DNA from: an uncultured Pelagibacteraceae bacterium
Lineage (GTDB): Bacteria; Pseudomonadota; Alphaproteobacteria; Pelagibacterales; Pelagibacteraceae
Direction: 5' to 3'
DNA length: 64,000 bases
NCBI GenBank assembly: GCA_902537575.1
Contig: CACBBX010000001.1
Coordinates: 1-64,000, forward strand
Positions 1 through 9,490 of this stretch are shown here, piece after piece. The notes under the pieces were generated by a model. That model worked only from the letters and a program-made list of their open reading frames with translations, made no database searches and was not told where the DNA came from. The translations under genes were made by a program, and so were the position numbers. Position 1 is the first letter of the stretch. Every line of letters starts with the position of its first letter.

Positions 1-68
1 TACAAGGCGACATATAAAATATAGTAATATAAAGTATATTTTATTGAAATAAATTGTATTATTAGTCA
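1..68. other. AT-rich leader upstream of first gene
   Basis: The first 68 bases are almost entirely A and T with no open frame. They lie directly upstream of the radical SAM gene and may carry its promoter, but no convincing -35/-10 pair was identified. The preceding gene lies outside the window. Confidence 0.4.
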
Positions 69-1109
69 ATGAATTTAATACATAAATTAAATATAGCACA
101 AAGAGTTTTAAAATCTTTAATTATTAATCAAATACCCAATTATGCAATTGTTTATGTCGATGGGAGATGTAATATGCATTGTGGTTTTTGTATTCATGCG
201 GCTATGGATGCTAGAAAAACTGGTAGGATATCCCCATCTGATTGGGGCAATGTTTTTAAAAAAGCAAAAAGTTTATTGCATTTAACGATTACCGGGGGCG
301 AACCATTTTTAAGAAAAGATTTAAGTGACATAATTAGCGAAATAGTAAAAAACTCAGGGGTGCCAAGAGTAAGTATTAAATCAAACGGATTTTATATTAA
401 AAGAATAAAAGAACACATACCAATATTAATCAAAAGACATCCAAATACAGAATTTACTTTATCTATATCATTGGATGGACCAAAAATTGTTCACGACAAA
501 GTTAGAAATTTTAAAGGAGCATATGATCAAGTTGTAAACACAGTCAATGAAATGGAAAAATACAGAAGAGAAAATAACTTTTTTTTAAGACTGGCATCAG
601 TATTGACTGAAGACAATAAAGATTTTCTTCCAGATTTTTTGACTCAGACCGATAAGTGGCCCATAGATTTTCATGAAATTATCATGATAAGAGATATACC
701 TGAAGAGGAGCAATTAAAACTTAAAGATATTTATAGAAAATTATCAGAAAGACAACAATCTAAATCATCATTAGGTTGGCAGAAGAGCTTTAATGGTAAA
801 ATTTTTGATAAGCTTTATAAAGAAACAATAAATAGATTAGATAAACACAAAGGACATTCCAAATGTGTTGCTGGAAGTAGATTTGTTGAAGTTTTTCCAG
901 ATGGTTTAGTCAGAGGTTGTGAGGTTGAAAAATTATGGGATATTTCCACTATTGGAAAGGTAGAAAAACATTTCGATATTGTTGATGTTTTGAATTCAAG
1001 AAAAGCTAAAGAATTCTCGAGAATTGCTAAAAACTGTAGTTGTACATTTGAGTGTGCTAATGCAATAAGCACTGTTTATGACAAAAAAAATTGGCCCTCT
1101 TTGATATAA
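69..1109 (+). CDS. Radical SAM/SPASM-like protein
   Basis: This 346-residue protein carries the radical SAM cluster motif CNMHCGFC at residues 34-41 (CxxxCxxC), which binds the 4Fe-4S cluster that cleaves S-adenosylmethionine. A TGGEPFL glycine-rich motif follows near residue 75, as in MoaA- and PqqE-like enzymes. Cysteines near the C-terminus (SKCVAG, RGCEV, NCSCTFEC) resemble a SPASM or twitch domain with auxiliary clusters. The substrate cannot be read from the sequence. It sits 16 bp upstream of two glycosyltransferase genes on the same strand, so a role in modifying a surface glycan or a peptide is possible but only inferred. Family confidence is high; specific function is unknown. Confidence 0.85.
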   Translation: MNLIHKLNIAQRVLKSLIINQIPNYAIVYVDGRCNMHCGFCIHAAMDARKTGRISPSDWGNVFKKAKSLLHLTITGGEPFLRKDLSDIISEIVKNSGVPRVSIKSNGFYIKRIKEHIPILIKRHPNTEFTLSISLDGPKIVHDKVRNFKGAYDQVVNTVNEMEKYRRENNFFLRLASVLTEDNKDFLPDFLTQTDKWPIDFHEIIMIRDIPEEEQLKLKDIYRKLSERQQSKSSLGWQKSFNGKIFDKLYKETINRLDKHKGHSKCVAGSRFVEVFPDGLVRGCEVEKLWDISTIGKVEKHFDIVDVLNSRKAKEFSRIAKNCSCTFECANAISTVYDKKNWPSLI

Positions 1110-1125
1110 AAATATAATTTAAAAG

Positions 1126-2145
1126 ATGAGTAAATTTAAATTTTCCATCATAATTCCAGCATACAATCCAGGGTATAAAATACATGAATGTTTAAATTCT
1201 ATAAAAAAAAGTATAAATTTTTTTAAAAATAAAAATAAAATTATTTACGAAATTTTAATAATTAATGATGGTGGGAATAAAATAAATATAGGATCAGATA
1301 ATAAATTAAAAAAAAAAATTAAATTAATAAACCTTAAAAAAAATAGAGGTGTAGGTTTTGCTCGTCAATATGGAACCAAAATATCAAAATATAGTTTTTT
1401 ATTTTTTATAGACTCTGATTTAATAATAAGGTCAAACACTCTCTATATTTTATACAAACACTTTAATAAATTAAAAAATGTTGGATCTATTGGACCAATC
1501 CAAGATTATAAAAATTTTAATAAAGATTTTAGCTCAAACTTTGTTTGTGCAAAAAGTTGCTACGGCTTTGAGCAAATTAGGGATTATGTTAAATTTTCTG
1601 CTATAAGATCAGAATGTTGTTTAATAAATAAGAATTTTTTGAACTTTGTTGGTGGATGGAAGTTTTTTCCAAATGCTGGTGGAGAAGAATTTGAATTAGG
1701 TAATAGAATAATAAAATACGGTAAAATTAATTATTTAACCAAAAGGACATCTTACTCTACATATTGGGATAATATTTTTAATAGAAGTAGAAATATAATT
1801 TTAAGAACTAGCAATTACTTGCCTGTATTTCTATCAAAAAAAAAATTTGAAAGCAAAGGGGCTTTTGCAACTTTTAATCAAGCATCATCAGCATTTATTA
1901 CGCTTATGATCATAATCTCTTGCATACTATTCATCAAAACAAGTTTTTTAAAAATTATTTTTGTTAATTTATTTCTATTAAATTTATTAATTGAACTTAA
2001 ATTTTTAATATTTGTTCAAAAGTACTTTGAAAAAAAAACCTTTTTTTTTTCATTTTTAGGAATTTTTGTAATTAATTTTTCAATCATAATTGGATTTATC
2101 TTAGGTATTTTTCAATTATTAAACTCATCTAAATTTCACAAATGA
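1126..2145 (+). CDS. Family 2 glycosyltransferase with C-terminal membrane segments
   Basis: The N-terminus FSIIIPAYNPG is the classic start of a GT-A fold family-2 glycosyltransferase, and FFIDSDL (near residue 95) supplies the nucleotide-sugar/metal-binding DxD. A GGEEFELGNR-like stretch in the middle fits the acceptor-side acidic motif. The last 90 or so residues contain two hydrophobic stretches (around 255-285 and 300-330) and look membrane-embedded. Such enzymes usually transfer sugars to lipid-linked or membrane acceptors on the cytoplasmic side. The gene is extremely AT-rich with many A runs, even compared with neighbouring housekeeping genes. Donor and acceptor are unknown. Confidence 0.8.
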   Translation: MSKFKFSIIIPAYNPGYKIHECLNSIKKSINFFKNKNKIIYEILIINDGGNKINIGSDNKLKKKIKLINLKKNRGVGFARQYGTKISKYSFLFFIDSDLIIRSNTLYILYKHFNKLKNVGSIGPIQDYKNFNKDFSSNFVCAKSCYGFEQIRDYVKFSAIRSECCLINKNFLNFVGGWKFFPNAGGEEFELGNRIIKYGKINYLTKRTSYSTYWDNIFNRSRNIILRTSNYLPVFLSKKKFESKGAFATFNQASSAFITLMIIISCILFIKTSFLKIIFVNLFLLNLLIELKFLIFVQKYFEKKTFFFSFLGIFVINFSIIIGFILGIFQLLNSSKFHK

Positions 2146-2161
2146 AAATTACAATAATTAA

Positions 2162-2872
2162 ATGAGATTTTTAATTATAATACCAACCTTAAATGAAAAA
2201 GGTAATATTGAAATAATTTATAATAAAATATTTAAAATTTTCAAAAATGCAAATATTCTTTTTATAGATGATAATTCAAAAGACGGATCTAAAGACGAAA
2301 TTATAAAACTTAAGAAAAAAAATAAAAGGGTTAGTTTTATATTCAGAAAAAGAAAGCTAGGCATAGGCTCGGCTCATAAATTAGGAATAAATATAGGTAT
2401 TAGAAGAAAGTATCGCTTTATCTTAACTATGGATTGTGATGGAACCCATGATCCGAAATATATTGTTAATATGTTTAAAGCTATAAATAAAAATGATTTG
2501 GTTTTGACAAATAGATTTTTAAATAAAAATTCAATTAAAGGATGGGAATTTAAGAGAATTTTTATAACAAAAGTCAGGCACTACCTCGTTAAAATATTTT
2601 TAGGTTCTGAATTAGACTCCTCAGGTGGATTTAGACTTTATGATTTTAAAAAAGTTGATTATCTAGATATCAAAAAGGCAAAAGATAATGGGTATAGTTT
2701 TTTTATTGAGAGTACTATTTTGCTTGAAAATAGAGGTTACAAAATTTATGAGATACCTATAAATTTGCCAGCAAGAGTTTTAGGATCATCTAAAATGAGA
2801 TTTGTTGATCTATTTTATGGATTTTTAACACTGATAAAATTTTTTTACAAAAGATTAACTAATAAAATTTAG
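2162..2872 (+). CDS. DPM1-like polyprenol-phosphate glycosyltransferase
   Basis: At 236 residues, with FLIIIPTLNEKGNI at the start, FIDDNSKDGSKDEI near residue 37 and TMDCDGTHDP near residue 95, this matches the soluble dolichol/undecaprenol-phosphate mannosyltransferase type of family-2 glycosyltransferase. These enzymes load a single sugar from a nucleotide donor onto a polyprenyl phosphate. The SSGGFRLYD and GSSKMRF stretches fit the same subfamily. It follows the previous glycosyltransferase after 16 bp and ends 11 bp before a convergent ABC permease gene, with no clear terminator between them. The exact sugar is inferred only from family resemblance. Confidence 0.8.
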   Translation: MRFLIIIPTLNEKGNIEIIYNKIFKIFKNANILFIDDNSKDGSKDEIIKLKKKNKRVSFIFRKRKLGIGSAHKLGINIGIRRKYRFILTMDCDGTHDPKYIVNMFKAINKNDLVLTNRFLNKNSIKGWEFKRIFITKVRHYLVKIFLGSELDSSGGFRLYDFKKVDYLDIKKAKDNGYSFFIESTILLENRGYKIYEIPINLPARVLGSSKMRFVDLFYGFLTLIKFFYKRLTNKI

Positions 2873-2883
2873 ATATCCAAGTT

Positions 2884-3675
2884 TTATTCACCTATATTTA
2901 TCAAAGTACCTTTTTCTCTTGCTTTACTAAAAGAGTAGTAAAAAATTGAGATCGCAAAAAACATATACAGTCCATTTAAATATAGTGCATTTAAAATATT
3001 GTCGTAATTTACCAATCCATTTATTAATATATTTCTAGTTTCTTCAAAAATATAAACTAGTGGAAGTGCATAAGCTATAAATTGAAAAAAATTTGGAAGA
3101 GTTTCTATTGGATAATAGATACAACCAAATGGCGCCAATAAAAACATAGTTGACCAAGCTATGTTCTCAAATGAAGGGCCAAATCTCAATAGACCAGCTG
3201 AAACAAATATTCCCAAAGTAATCCCAAAAATATATAAACTCAAAAAGAGAAATGCTAACGGCACTCCTAGGTCTAATAAAGATATTCCAAAAAGAGGAGA
3301 TGTGAGTAGTATGGCAGGGATTAATCCAATTAGCGCTCTAATTAAAGCTGTAATAACAAGAGAAATAATAATTTCGCTAATTTTCATTGGTGCAATGAAA
3401 AGATTTGTAAAGTTTCTACTCCAGATTTCCTCTAAAAATAACATGTTGAAACCAATACTTGTTCTAAATAAAAAATCATAAAGTATTGCACACGATAGTA
3501 TCACACCCACAGCACTGCCATAATATGTACTATGTGCTGCAAAAAAATTTGAAATAAATCCCCATAAAGTTATTTGAATTGAAGGCCAATATATTAAGTC
3601 AAGTATTCTTGGAAATGATCTAGTTATTAAGTAAAAATGTCTTAAAAAAAGTCCATAAATTCTTACAAAATTCAT
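2884..3675 (-). CDS. ABC-2 type transporter permease
   Basis: This 263-residue protein is hydrophobic throughout, with about six predicted membrane spans, and resembles ABC-2 family permeases that form the channel of drug, polysaccharide or lipid exporters. The conserved C-terminal-half pattern FLLAPFGCIYYPIETLPNFFQFIAY is partly visible as APFGCIYYPIETLP, typical of ABC-2 membrane proteins. Its start overlaps the end of the ATPase gene by 4 bp, so the two are almost certainly translated together as one exporter. The transported substrate is not evident; nearby glycosyltransferases make a glycan or lipid one option. Confidence 0.85.
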   Translation of the reverse strand: MNFVRIYGLFLRHFYLITRSFPRILDLIYWPSIQITLWGFISNFFAAHSTYYGSAVGVILSCAILYDFLFRTSIGFNMLFLEEIWSRNFTNLFIAPMKISEIIISLVITALIRALIGLIPAILLTSPLFGISLLDLGVPLAFLFLSLYIFGITLGIFVSAGLLRFGPSFENIAWSTMFLLAPFGCIYYPIETLPNFFQFIAYALPLVYIFEETRNILINGLVNYDNILNALYLNGLYMFFAISIFYYSFSKAREKGTLINIGE

Positions 3676-4400
3676 TTTTTATTTCTCGCTATTTCTAAAA
3701 ACACCTCTTCTAAATTTTTTCTACCATGTTTCAATATTAAATCATTAGGCGTTCCTCTATCTACAATAATTCCATTTTTCATCATTAAAACAGAGCCACA
3801 TAATCTTTTAACTTCATCCATATTATGTGAAGCAAGTAAAACTGAAATTTTTTTTTCTTTTTTATAATTTTCTAAAAATGTTCTTACAAAATCTCCTGTT
3901 TCAGGATCCAATGAAGCTGTTGGTTCATCTAGAAGCAGTACTGTAGGATCATTTATTAGAGCTTTTGCTAGACTGACTCTATTTTTTTGTCCTGAGGATA
4001 GTTCACCTGTGATTTTATCTAAAATATCAGATAGTCTAAGTTTATCTGAAAGATAATTAATTCTATTTTCTATATCTTTAACATTATATAATTTTCCATA
4101 AACAATTAAATTTTGTTTTACTTTTAATTTTTTTGGAAGTTCAATATATGGTGATATAAAATTCATTTTATGTAGTAGAGATATTTTATTTATCTCTAAA
4201 TCTTTTCCATTAATTAAAACTTGACCGTTTGAAGGTTTTAATAATCCTAAAATCATTCCAATGGTGGTTGTTTTTCCACATCCGTTAGGTCCCAGCAAGC
4301 CAACAATTTCGTTTTCACTAATTTTAAAATTTATATTATTTACAGCATTCTTTGATTTATATTTTTTAGAAAGGTTTCTTACTTCGATTGAATTTGTCAT
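3672..4400 (-). CDS. ABC transporter ATP-binding protein (ABC-2 exporter partner)
   Basis: This 242-residue ATPase has a Walker A motif GPNGCGKTT near residue 36, the signature LSSGQKNRVSLAKAL, a Walker B motif VLLLDEPTASLDP and a switch histidine in LLASHNMDE. It would energise the ABC-2 permease encoded immediately downstream, with which it overlaps by 4 bp. Its ATG directly follows the stop codon of the Sua5-like gene, so the three genes probably form one transcript. The CcmA/NodI-like organisation suggests an exporter, but the substrate is unknown. Confidence 0.9.
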   Translation of the reverse strand: MTNSIEVRNLSKKYKSKNAVNNINFKISENEIVGLLGPNGCGKTTTIGMILGLLKPSNGQVLINGKDLEINKISLLHKMNFISPYIELPKKLKVKQNLIVYGKLYNVKDIENRINYLSDKLRLSDILDKITGELSSGQKNRVSLAKALINDPTVLLLDEPTASLDPETGDFVRTFLENYKKEKKISVLLASHNMDEVKRLCGSVLMMKNGIIVDRGTPNDLILKHGRKNLEEVFLEIARNKK

Positions 4401-5333
4401 TTAATATTTTGAAGCCCTCTCCAACCGATCATTAATTGTTTGTCCTATTCCAATATTAGGAATTTTTTCAACTGCTATTTTTTTGTAACCTTTATTTTTA
4501 ATTTTTCTTATAAGAGGATATAAATTTCTTGCTGCTTTGGTTAAATTATTATTTTTACTAAGGAAGAAATAGTTTTTATAATTTATTTTTCTTTTTTTTA
4601 TTAATACAAATGCTTCTCCTTTATTTGGCTTTTTAGCGTTCATTCTTAATGGTATTCCAGGAGAATAATGAAGAGAGAACAATCCTGGGGAAATTTTATT
4701 TTTAGATTTATTCTTAATTAATATTTGTTTTTTTATTATTTTTTTTATTTTTGAAACATTTAAACCCCCAAGCCTTAATATAGACATATTATTTGTAAGG
4801 TTTATAATTGTAGACTCTACTCCAATTGAACACCTCCCACCTTTAAGTATATACTTTAATTTTTTTCCAAATTCTTCTTTTACATCTGAGGGCTGAACAG
4901 AGCTTAGTTTTGATGAAATATTTGCACTTGGTGCTGCTAATGGATAATTTAAAACTTTAAGTAATCTTCGTAATAGCGGATGTTTTGGAAACCTAATAGC
5001 AATTGTATTTTTATTATTAGTTACAAATTTTGATATTTTTGAGTTTTTCTTTAATTTTAAAACATATGTAATTGGACCAGGAGAAAATTTATTATACAGT
5101 TTTTTAAAATCATTATTTATTATACAATCTTCATTGAGACCCTTAAGATTATAGTAGTGAACAATTAAAGGATTATTAGCTGGTCTTTTCTTTAATTTAA
5201 ATATTTTTTTTACTGAAGAGTCAGAATAAGCATTTCCAGCTAATCCATAAACTGTTTCTGTTGGTACTGCTATACATTCGTTACTGTCCAAATAGTTTTT
5301 TGCTTTTTTGATATTTGATTGATTAAATTTCAT
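4401..5333 (-). CDS. Threonylcarbamoyl-AMP synthase (Sua5/YrdC family)
   Basis: The protein makes threonylcarbamoyl-AMP from threonine, bicarbonate and ATP for the t6A37 modification of ANN-decoding tRNAs. The YrdC domain is clear: VPTETVYGLAGNAY near the start, FKLKKRPANNPLIVHY, and APSANISSKLSS in the middle. About 90 extra residues at the C-terminus make it the longer Sua5 form rather than the short TsaC form. The ORF track starts it at 5372, but that would run into the divergent xseB start. The internal methionine MKFNQ at 5333 gives the usual family N-terminus and leaves a 17-bp divergent gap, so I use it. Confidence in the family is high. Confidence 0.9.
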   Translation of the reverse strand: MKFNQSNIKKAKNYLDSNECIAVPTETVYGLAGNAYSDSSVKKIFKLKKRPANNPLIVHYYNLKGLNEDCIINNDFKKLYNKFSPGPITYVLKLKKNSKISKFVTNNKNTIAIRFPKHPLLRRLLKVLNYPLAAPSANISSKLSSVQPSDVKEEFGKKLKYILKGGRCSIGVESTIINLTNNMSILRLGGLNVSKIKKIIKKQILIKNKSKNKISPGLFSLHYSPGIPLRMNAKKPNKGEAFVLIKKRKINYKNYFFLSKNNNLTKAARNLYPLIRKIKNKGYKKIAVEKIPNIGIGQTINDRLERASKY

Positions 5334-5350
5334 GTAATATTTATTAATAT

Positions 5351-5602
5351 ATGAAAGAAAAAAATTTACCACCTGATTATCAGCACAGCTCCTTAGAGGA
5401 GCTCACTGAAAAAGCAAATAGTATAATTGAGTCATTAGAGAAAGAAAAAAATTTAATTAATTCTGCTGACAGTTATCAAGAGTTATTAAAGTTAAATAAT
5501 TTTATTGAAAAAAAATTTCAAAAAAATCTTAAATCTATAAGCGAAACAACAAATAATAAAATCAAAAAAATTATAAAAAAAAATGAAAAACGAAGTTATT
5601 AA
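5351..5602 (+). CDS. xseB: Exodeoxyribonuclease VII small subunit
   Basis: An 83-residue, charged, helical protein. The HSSLEELTEKANSIIESLEK core near residue 12 is the family pattern of XseB, which binds the large XseA subunit to form the nuclease that degrades single-stranded DNA in repair. It overlaps the next gene, a farnesyl diphosphate synthase, by 20 bp; xseB-ispA-dxs is a well-known gene order in proteobacteria and supports the call. The large subunit XseA is not in this window. Translation probably starts at the ATG at 5351, opposite the Sua5 start. Confidence 0.85.
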   Translation: MKEKNLPPDYQHSSLEELTEKANSIIESLEKEKNLINSADSYQELLKLNNFIEKKFQKNLKSISETTNNKIKKIIKKNEKRSY

Positions 5603-6455
5603 AATTGCAAAAGATACAAATTATTTTTTAAAAAAATTTATTAATAATCAAAATAGTTCTCATCTTATCAATGCAATGAAATATGGTTTATTTCCTGGAG
5701 GAAAGAAAATTAGATCAAAAATACTAATAGACTTTGGTTCATTATTTTCAATTAGATACGAAACTTTAATACAGATTGGTGCAGCAGTAGAATGCATACA
5801 TGCCTATTCTCTTATTCATGATGATCTACCTTGTATGGATAATGATAAAGTTAGGCGGGGAAAAGCATCTACACATATAAAATATGGAGAGTCCACAGCG
5901 GTGCTAGCTGGTAATTCACTGTTGACAATGGCATTTGAAATTTTATCAAACCAAAATTTAGATTTATCTGAAAAAACTAAAGTTAATTTAATTAAAAAAT
6001 TGTCTGAATGCTCAGGACATCTCGGTATAGCCGGTGGGCAATACCTAGATTTGAATTATGAGAAAAAAAAAGTATCAAGGAATAAGATTATCGAAATGGA
6101 AATGAAAAAAACGGGAATGTTATTTAGTTTTTGTTGTGTAGCTCCAGCAATTATAAAAAATAAAAAAATCTTAGAGATTAGGTTTTTTGAAAATATTGGA
6201 TCAGACATAGGATTATTATTTCAAATTTCTGATGACCTAATTGACTATAAAGGAAATTCAAAAATAGCTGGTAAAAAAACAGGAAAAGATCAAAAAAAAG
6301 GTAAAGCCACACTTATTGGTTTACTTGGTTATAATAATGCAGTTAAATATTGTGATAATTTAATTATAAATATTAACAATAAATTACTAAAATACGGCTC
6401 AAATTCAAAAAAAATAAAACAGACTTTGGAATATATTCTAAACAGAGATAGATGA
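5583..6455 (+). CDS. ispA: Farnesyl diphosphate synthase (short-chain polyprenyl synthase)
   Basis: This 290-residue enzyme has the first aspartate-rich motif DDLPCMDND preceded by AYSLIHDD, and the second motif QISDDLIDY. These bind the allylic diphosphate through magnesium. It would condense isopentenyl diphosphate with dimethylallyl or geranyl diphosphate to give farnesyl diphosphate. GGKKIRSKI near residue 36 is the isopentenyl-diphosphate-binding region. It is translationally coupled to xseB upstream (20-bp overlap) and dxs downstream (4-bp ATGA overlap), linking isoprenoid precursor supply and chain elongation. A geranylgeranyl product cannot be excluded from sequence alone. Confidence 0.9.
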   Translation: MKNEVIKIAKDTNYFLKKFINNQNSSHLINAMKYGLFPGGKKIRSKILIDFGSLFSIRYETLIQIGAAVECIHAYSLIHDDLPCMDNDKVRRGKASTHIKYGESTAVLAGNSLLTMAFEILSNQNLDLSEKTKVNLIKKLSECSGHLGIAGGQYLDLNYEKKKVSRNKIIEMEMKKTGMLFSFCCVAPAIIKNKKILEIRFFENIGSDIGLLFQISDDLIDYKGNSKIAGKKTGKDQKKGKATLIGLLGYNNAVKYCDNLIININNKLLKYGSNSKKIKQTLEYILNRDR

Positions 6456-8368
6456 AACAAAAAAGTAAATTTTTAAAAGATATAAATTTTCCATCCGACT
6501 TAAGAAAAATTTCTGAAAAGGATTTATCAAAAGTTGCAAATGAAGTTAGAAGTGAAATGATAGACGCAGTATCTCAAACAGGCGGTCATTTAGGTGCAGG
6601 TTTAGGTGTTGTAGAGCTAACCGTGGCCCTTCATTATGTATTTGATACACCAAATGATAAATTAATCTGGGATGTAGGACATCAATCTTATCCACACAAA
6701 ATTTTGACTGGAAGAAAAGATAAAATTAGAACATTAAGACAAGGTAATGGATTATCAGGTTTTACAAAAAGAACTGAGAGTGAATACGATCCTTTCGGTG
6801 CTGCTCATAGTTCAACTTCAATCTCTTCTGCACTAGGTATAGCTGAGGCAAATAAGTTGGAAAATAAATCTTCAAACGTAATTGCAGTAATAGGAGATGG
6901 TGCGATGAGTGCTGGTATGGCTTATGAGGCGATGAATAATGCAGGAGCTTCAAAAACTAAAATGATTGTTATTTTAAATGACAACGATATGTCAATCGCA
7001 AAACCAGTTGGAGCAATGAGAACATATCTTGCGAAATTATTGACTGGAAAAATATATTTTAGTTTTAGAGAAACTATTAAATTAATTACTTCTGCATTTT
7101 CAAAGAGATTTAGTGCAAAGGCAGGTAAAGCAGAGGATTTCTTAAGATCTGCATTTACTGGTGGTACCATGTTTAATTCGTTAGGTTTTTATTATGTGGG
7201 ACCAATTGATGGACATGATCTATCAACTCTTATTCCCATTTTAAAAAATGCAAAGGACTCAAATCATGAGGGTCCAATTATGATCCATATTAAAACACAA
7301 AAAGGCAAAGGGTATAGTTACGCAGAAAAAGCTAAAGATCATTATCATGGAGTTTCAAAATTTAATGTAGACACTGGCGAACAGAATAAAAGTGGATCTA
7401 ATTTACCATCATATACAAAAGTATTCGCTAATACTCTTGTTAAGCACGCGAAAAAAGATAGTAAAATTGTTGGAATTACAGCAGCAATGCCTGGTGGAAC
7501 AGGAATGGATATATTTGGCAAAGAGTTCCCAAAAAGAATGTTTGATGTTGGTATAGCTGAGCAACATGCAGTAACTTTCGCCGCTGGTATGGCAACAGAG
7601 GGATACAAGCCCTATGCTGCAATTTACTCTACATTTTTACAAAGAGCGTACGATCAAGTTGTTCATGATGTGGCTATACAAAGTTTACCGGTAAGATTTG
7701 CAATTGATAGAGCTGGATTAGTTGGTGCTGATGGATCAACACACGCTGGTTCATTTGATATAACTTATTTATCAACTTTGCCAAATTTTATTGTAATGGC
7801 TGCAAGTGACGAAGCTGAACTGGTCAAAATGATAAATACTTCAGTAGATATTGATGACAGACCAAGTGCAATTAGATATCCAAGAGGAGTAGGTGTTGGA
7901 GTTGAACTTCCATCAATAGAAGAAAAAATTGAAATTGGAAAAGGAAGAATAATTCAAAATGGTAGCCAAGCATGCCTTTTAAGCTTGGGCACAAGACTTG
8001 AAGAATGTAAGCTAGCAGCAGAAAATTTAAAACAAAAAGGAGTTTCAACTACTATTATTGATGCTAGGTTTGCTAAACCTTTAGACGAAGAGCTGATTAT
8101 TAAATGTGCTAGAGAGCATGAAATTTTAGTTTCTATTGAAGAGGGTTCAATTGGAGGATTTGGTTCGCATGTAAAAAACTTACTTTCTGAGAAAGGGATA
8201 TTTGACAAAGGTCTAAAATTTAGGTCAATGAATTTACCAGACAAGTTTATTGAACAAGATACACCAGACAAAATGTACGAAATTGCTGGATTAAATGCTT
8301 CTCAAATTTCAAAAAAAATTTTAGATATTTTATTCAACAAAAATTCTATCAAAGTTGTAAAAAATTAA
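6452..8368 (+). CDS. dxs: 1-deoxy-D-xylulose-5-phosphate synthase
   Basis: The 638-residue ThDP enzyme condenses pyruvate and glyceraldehyde 3-phosphate, the first step of the MEP isoprenoid pathway. Diagnostic stretches are [36 protein letters not shown], the ThDP motif [16 protein letters not shown] and [15 protein letters not shown] in the transketolase pyrimidine domain, followed by a C-terminal transketolase domain. Length is normal for the family. Its start overlaps ispA by 4 bp, so the MEP entry enzyme and prenyl synthase are co-expressed. It ends 6 bp before the convergent aroC gene. Confidence 0.97.
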   Translation: MKQKSKFLKDINFPSDLRKISEKDLSKVANEVRSEMIDAVSQTGGHLGAGLGVVELTVALHYVFDTPNDKLIWDVGHQSYPHKILTGRKDKIRTLRQGNGLSGFTKRTESEYDPFGAAHSSTSISSALGIAEANKLENKSSNVIAVIGDGAMSAGMAYEAMNNAGASKTKMIVILNDNDMSIAKPVGAMRTYLAKLLTGKIYFSFRETIKLITSAFSKRFSAKAGKAEDFLRSAFTGGTMFNSLGFYYVGPIDGHDLSTLIPILKNAKDSNHEGPIMIHIKTQKGKGYSYAEKAKDHYHGVSKFNVDTGEQNKSGSNLPSYTKVFANTLVKHAKKDSKIVGITAAMPGGTGMDIFGKEFPKRMFDVGIAEQHAVTFAAGMATEGYKPYAAIYSTFLQRAYDQVVHDVAIQSLPVRFAIDRAGLVGADGSTHAGSFDITYLSTLPNFIVMAASDEAELVKMINTSVDIDDRPSAIRYPRGVGVGVELPSIEEKIEIGKGRIIQNGSQACLLSLGTRLEECKLAAENLKQKGVSTTIIDARFAKPLDEELIIKCAREHEILVSIEEGSIGGFGSHVKNLLSEKGIFDKGLKFRSMNLPDKFIEQDTPDKMYEIAGLNASQISKKILDILFNKNSIKVVKN

Positions 8369-8374
8369 ATCTTT

Positions 8375-9457
8375 CTACTGACACTGAGCTTTGTTCATTA
8401 GATAGTGATCTAATAAAACACAATTCATCATTGCCTCACCAACAGGTACAGCTCTTATTCCAACACATGGATCATGTCTTCCAGTAACAGATATTGTTGT
8501 ATTTTTCCCAAATTTATCGACAGTCTTTCTTGTTGTTAGGATTGAAGATGTTGGTTTTACTGCAAATGAGGCAATAATTTCTTGTCCGGTTGAAATACCA
8601 CCCAAAATACCGCCAGCATTATTTGAGTTAAACTTTAATTTTTTACCTTTTTGTGAGATTTCATCTGAGTTTTGTTCTCCAGTTAGTTGTGCAGAGTTCA
8701 TTCCCGCACCAATATTAACTCCTTTAACAGCATTAATACTCATTAAGCTAGATGCTATATCAGAATCTAGTTTTGAGTAAATGGGTGCGCCCAATCCTAC
8801 TGGAATTCCTCTCGCTCTTATTTCAATCACCGCACCACATGATGATCCAGATTTTCTTACCCCTAACAAATATTTTTCCCAAAGTTTTATCATCGATTTA
8901 TCAGGACAAAAAAATGGATTTTTTGTGATTGTTTTATCATTCCATTTCTCAGTATTACATCCTAATATACCTAATTGGGTAACAGCACCAACAACTTTGA
9001 AATTTTTACCTAATTTTTTTTGTAAGACTAACTTTGCTATTGCACCAGCTGCAACTCTTGATGCAGTCTCTCTTGCAGATGATCTGCCTCCACCTCTATA
9101 GTCTCTAATTCCATATTTTTTTAAGTATGTAAAGTCAGCGTGTCCAGGTCTAAATTTATCCCTAATATTTCCATAATCCTTAGATCTCATATCTTTATTA
9201 TAAATAATTAAAGATATTGGTGTGCCAGTAGTTTTCCCTTCAAAAACTCCAGATAATATTTGAACTTTATCATCTTCTTTTCTTTGTGTGGTGAATTTTG
9301 ATTGTCCTGGTTTTCTCTTATCCAGTTCTTTTTGTATGTCTTTTTCATTTAAATTAATATTTGGTGGACATCCATCAACAATACAACCTATAGCAGGACC
9401 ATGAGATTCACCCCAAGTAGAGAAACGAAATAGCTTTCCAAATGTATTAAATGACAT
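8375..9457 (-). CDS. aroC: Chorismate synthase
   Basis: This 360-residue protein removes phosphate from 5-enolpyruvylshikimate 3-phosphate to give chorismate, the last shared step in aromatic amino-acid and folate synthesis. It shows the family signatures [17 protein letters not shown] near the start, RPGHADFTY, and [19 protein letters not shown], plus [16 protein letters not shown] near the end. It needs reduced FMN as a cofactor. The gene is divergent from pdxH across a 33-bp gap that holds a perfect inverted repeat, so the two promoters probably overlap. Confidence 0.97.
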   Translation of the reverse strand: MSFNTFGKLFRFSTWGESHGPAIGCIVDGCPPNINLNEKDIQKELDKRKPGQSKFTTQRKEDDKVQILSGVFEGKTTGTPISLIIYNKDMRSKDYGNIRDKFRPGHADFTYLKKYGIRDYRGGGRSSARETASRVAAGAIAKLVLQKKLGKNFKVVGAVTQLGILGCNTEKWNDKTITKNPFFCPDKSMIKLWEKYLLGVRKSGSSCGAVIEIRARGIPVGLGAPIYSKLDSDIASSLMSINAVKGVNIGAGMNSAQLTGEQNSDEISQKGKKLKFNSNNAGGILGGISTGQEIIASFAVKPTSSILTTRKTVDKFGKNTTISVTGRHDPCVGIRAVPVGEAMMNCVLLDHYLMNKAQCQ

Positions 9458-9458
9458 T

Positions 9459-9475
9459 ATCTATATTATATAGAT
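9459..9475. promoter_or_regulatory. Inverted repeat in the aroC-pdxH divergent promoter
   Basis: The 17-bp sequence ATCTATATTATATAGAT has perfect 7-bp arms around a 3-bp centre. It fills half of the 33-bp gap between the aroC and pdxH start codons. It could be an operator, or simply two back-to-back TATA-like -10 boxes, which would themselves look palindromic. In DNA this AT-rich such a short palindrome can also arise by chance. Confidence 0.4.
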
Positions 9476-9490
9476 TATTTTGTTTAAATT

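Noticed and set aside
815-1072. Minus-strand ORF inside the radical SAM gene, and similar antisense ORFs throughout the track
   Set aside because: They are mirror reading frames of clear genes, with no family features and no spacing or start signals of their own.
3161-3481. 106-residue plus-strand ORF within the ABC-2 permease
   Set aside because: It is fully antisense to a well-supported permease gene and has no recognisable domain.
8781-9101. 106-residue plus-strand ORF within aroC
   Set aside because: It is antisense to the conserved chorismate synthase core; codons follow those of aroC on the other strand.
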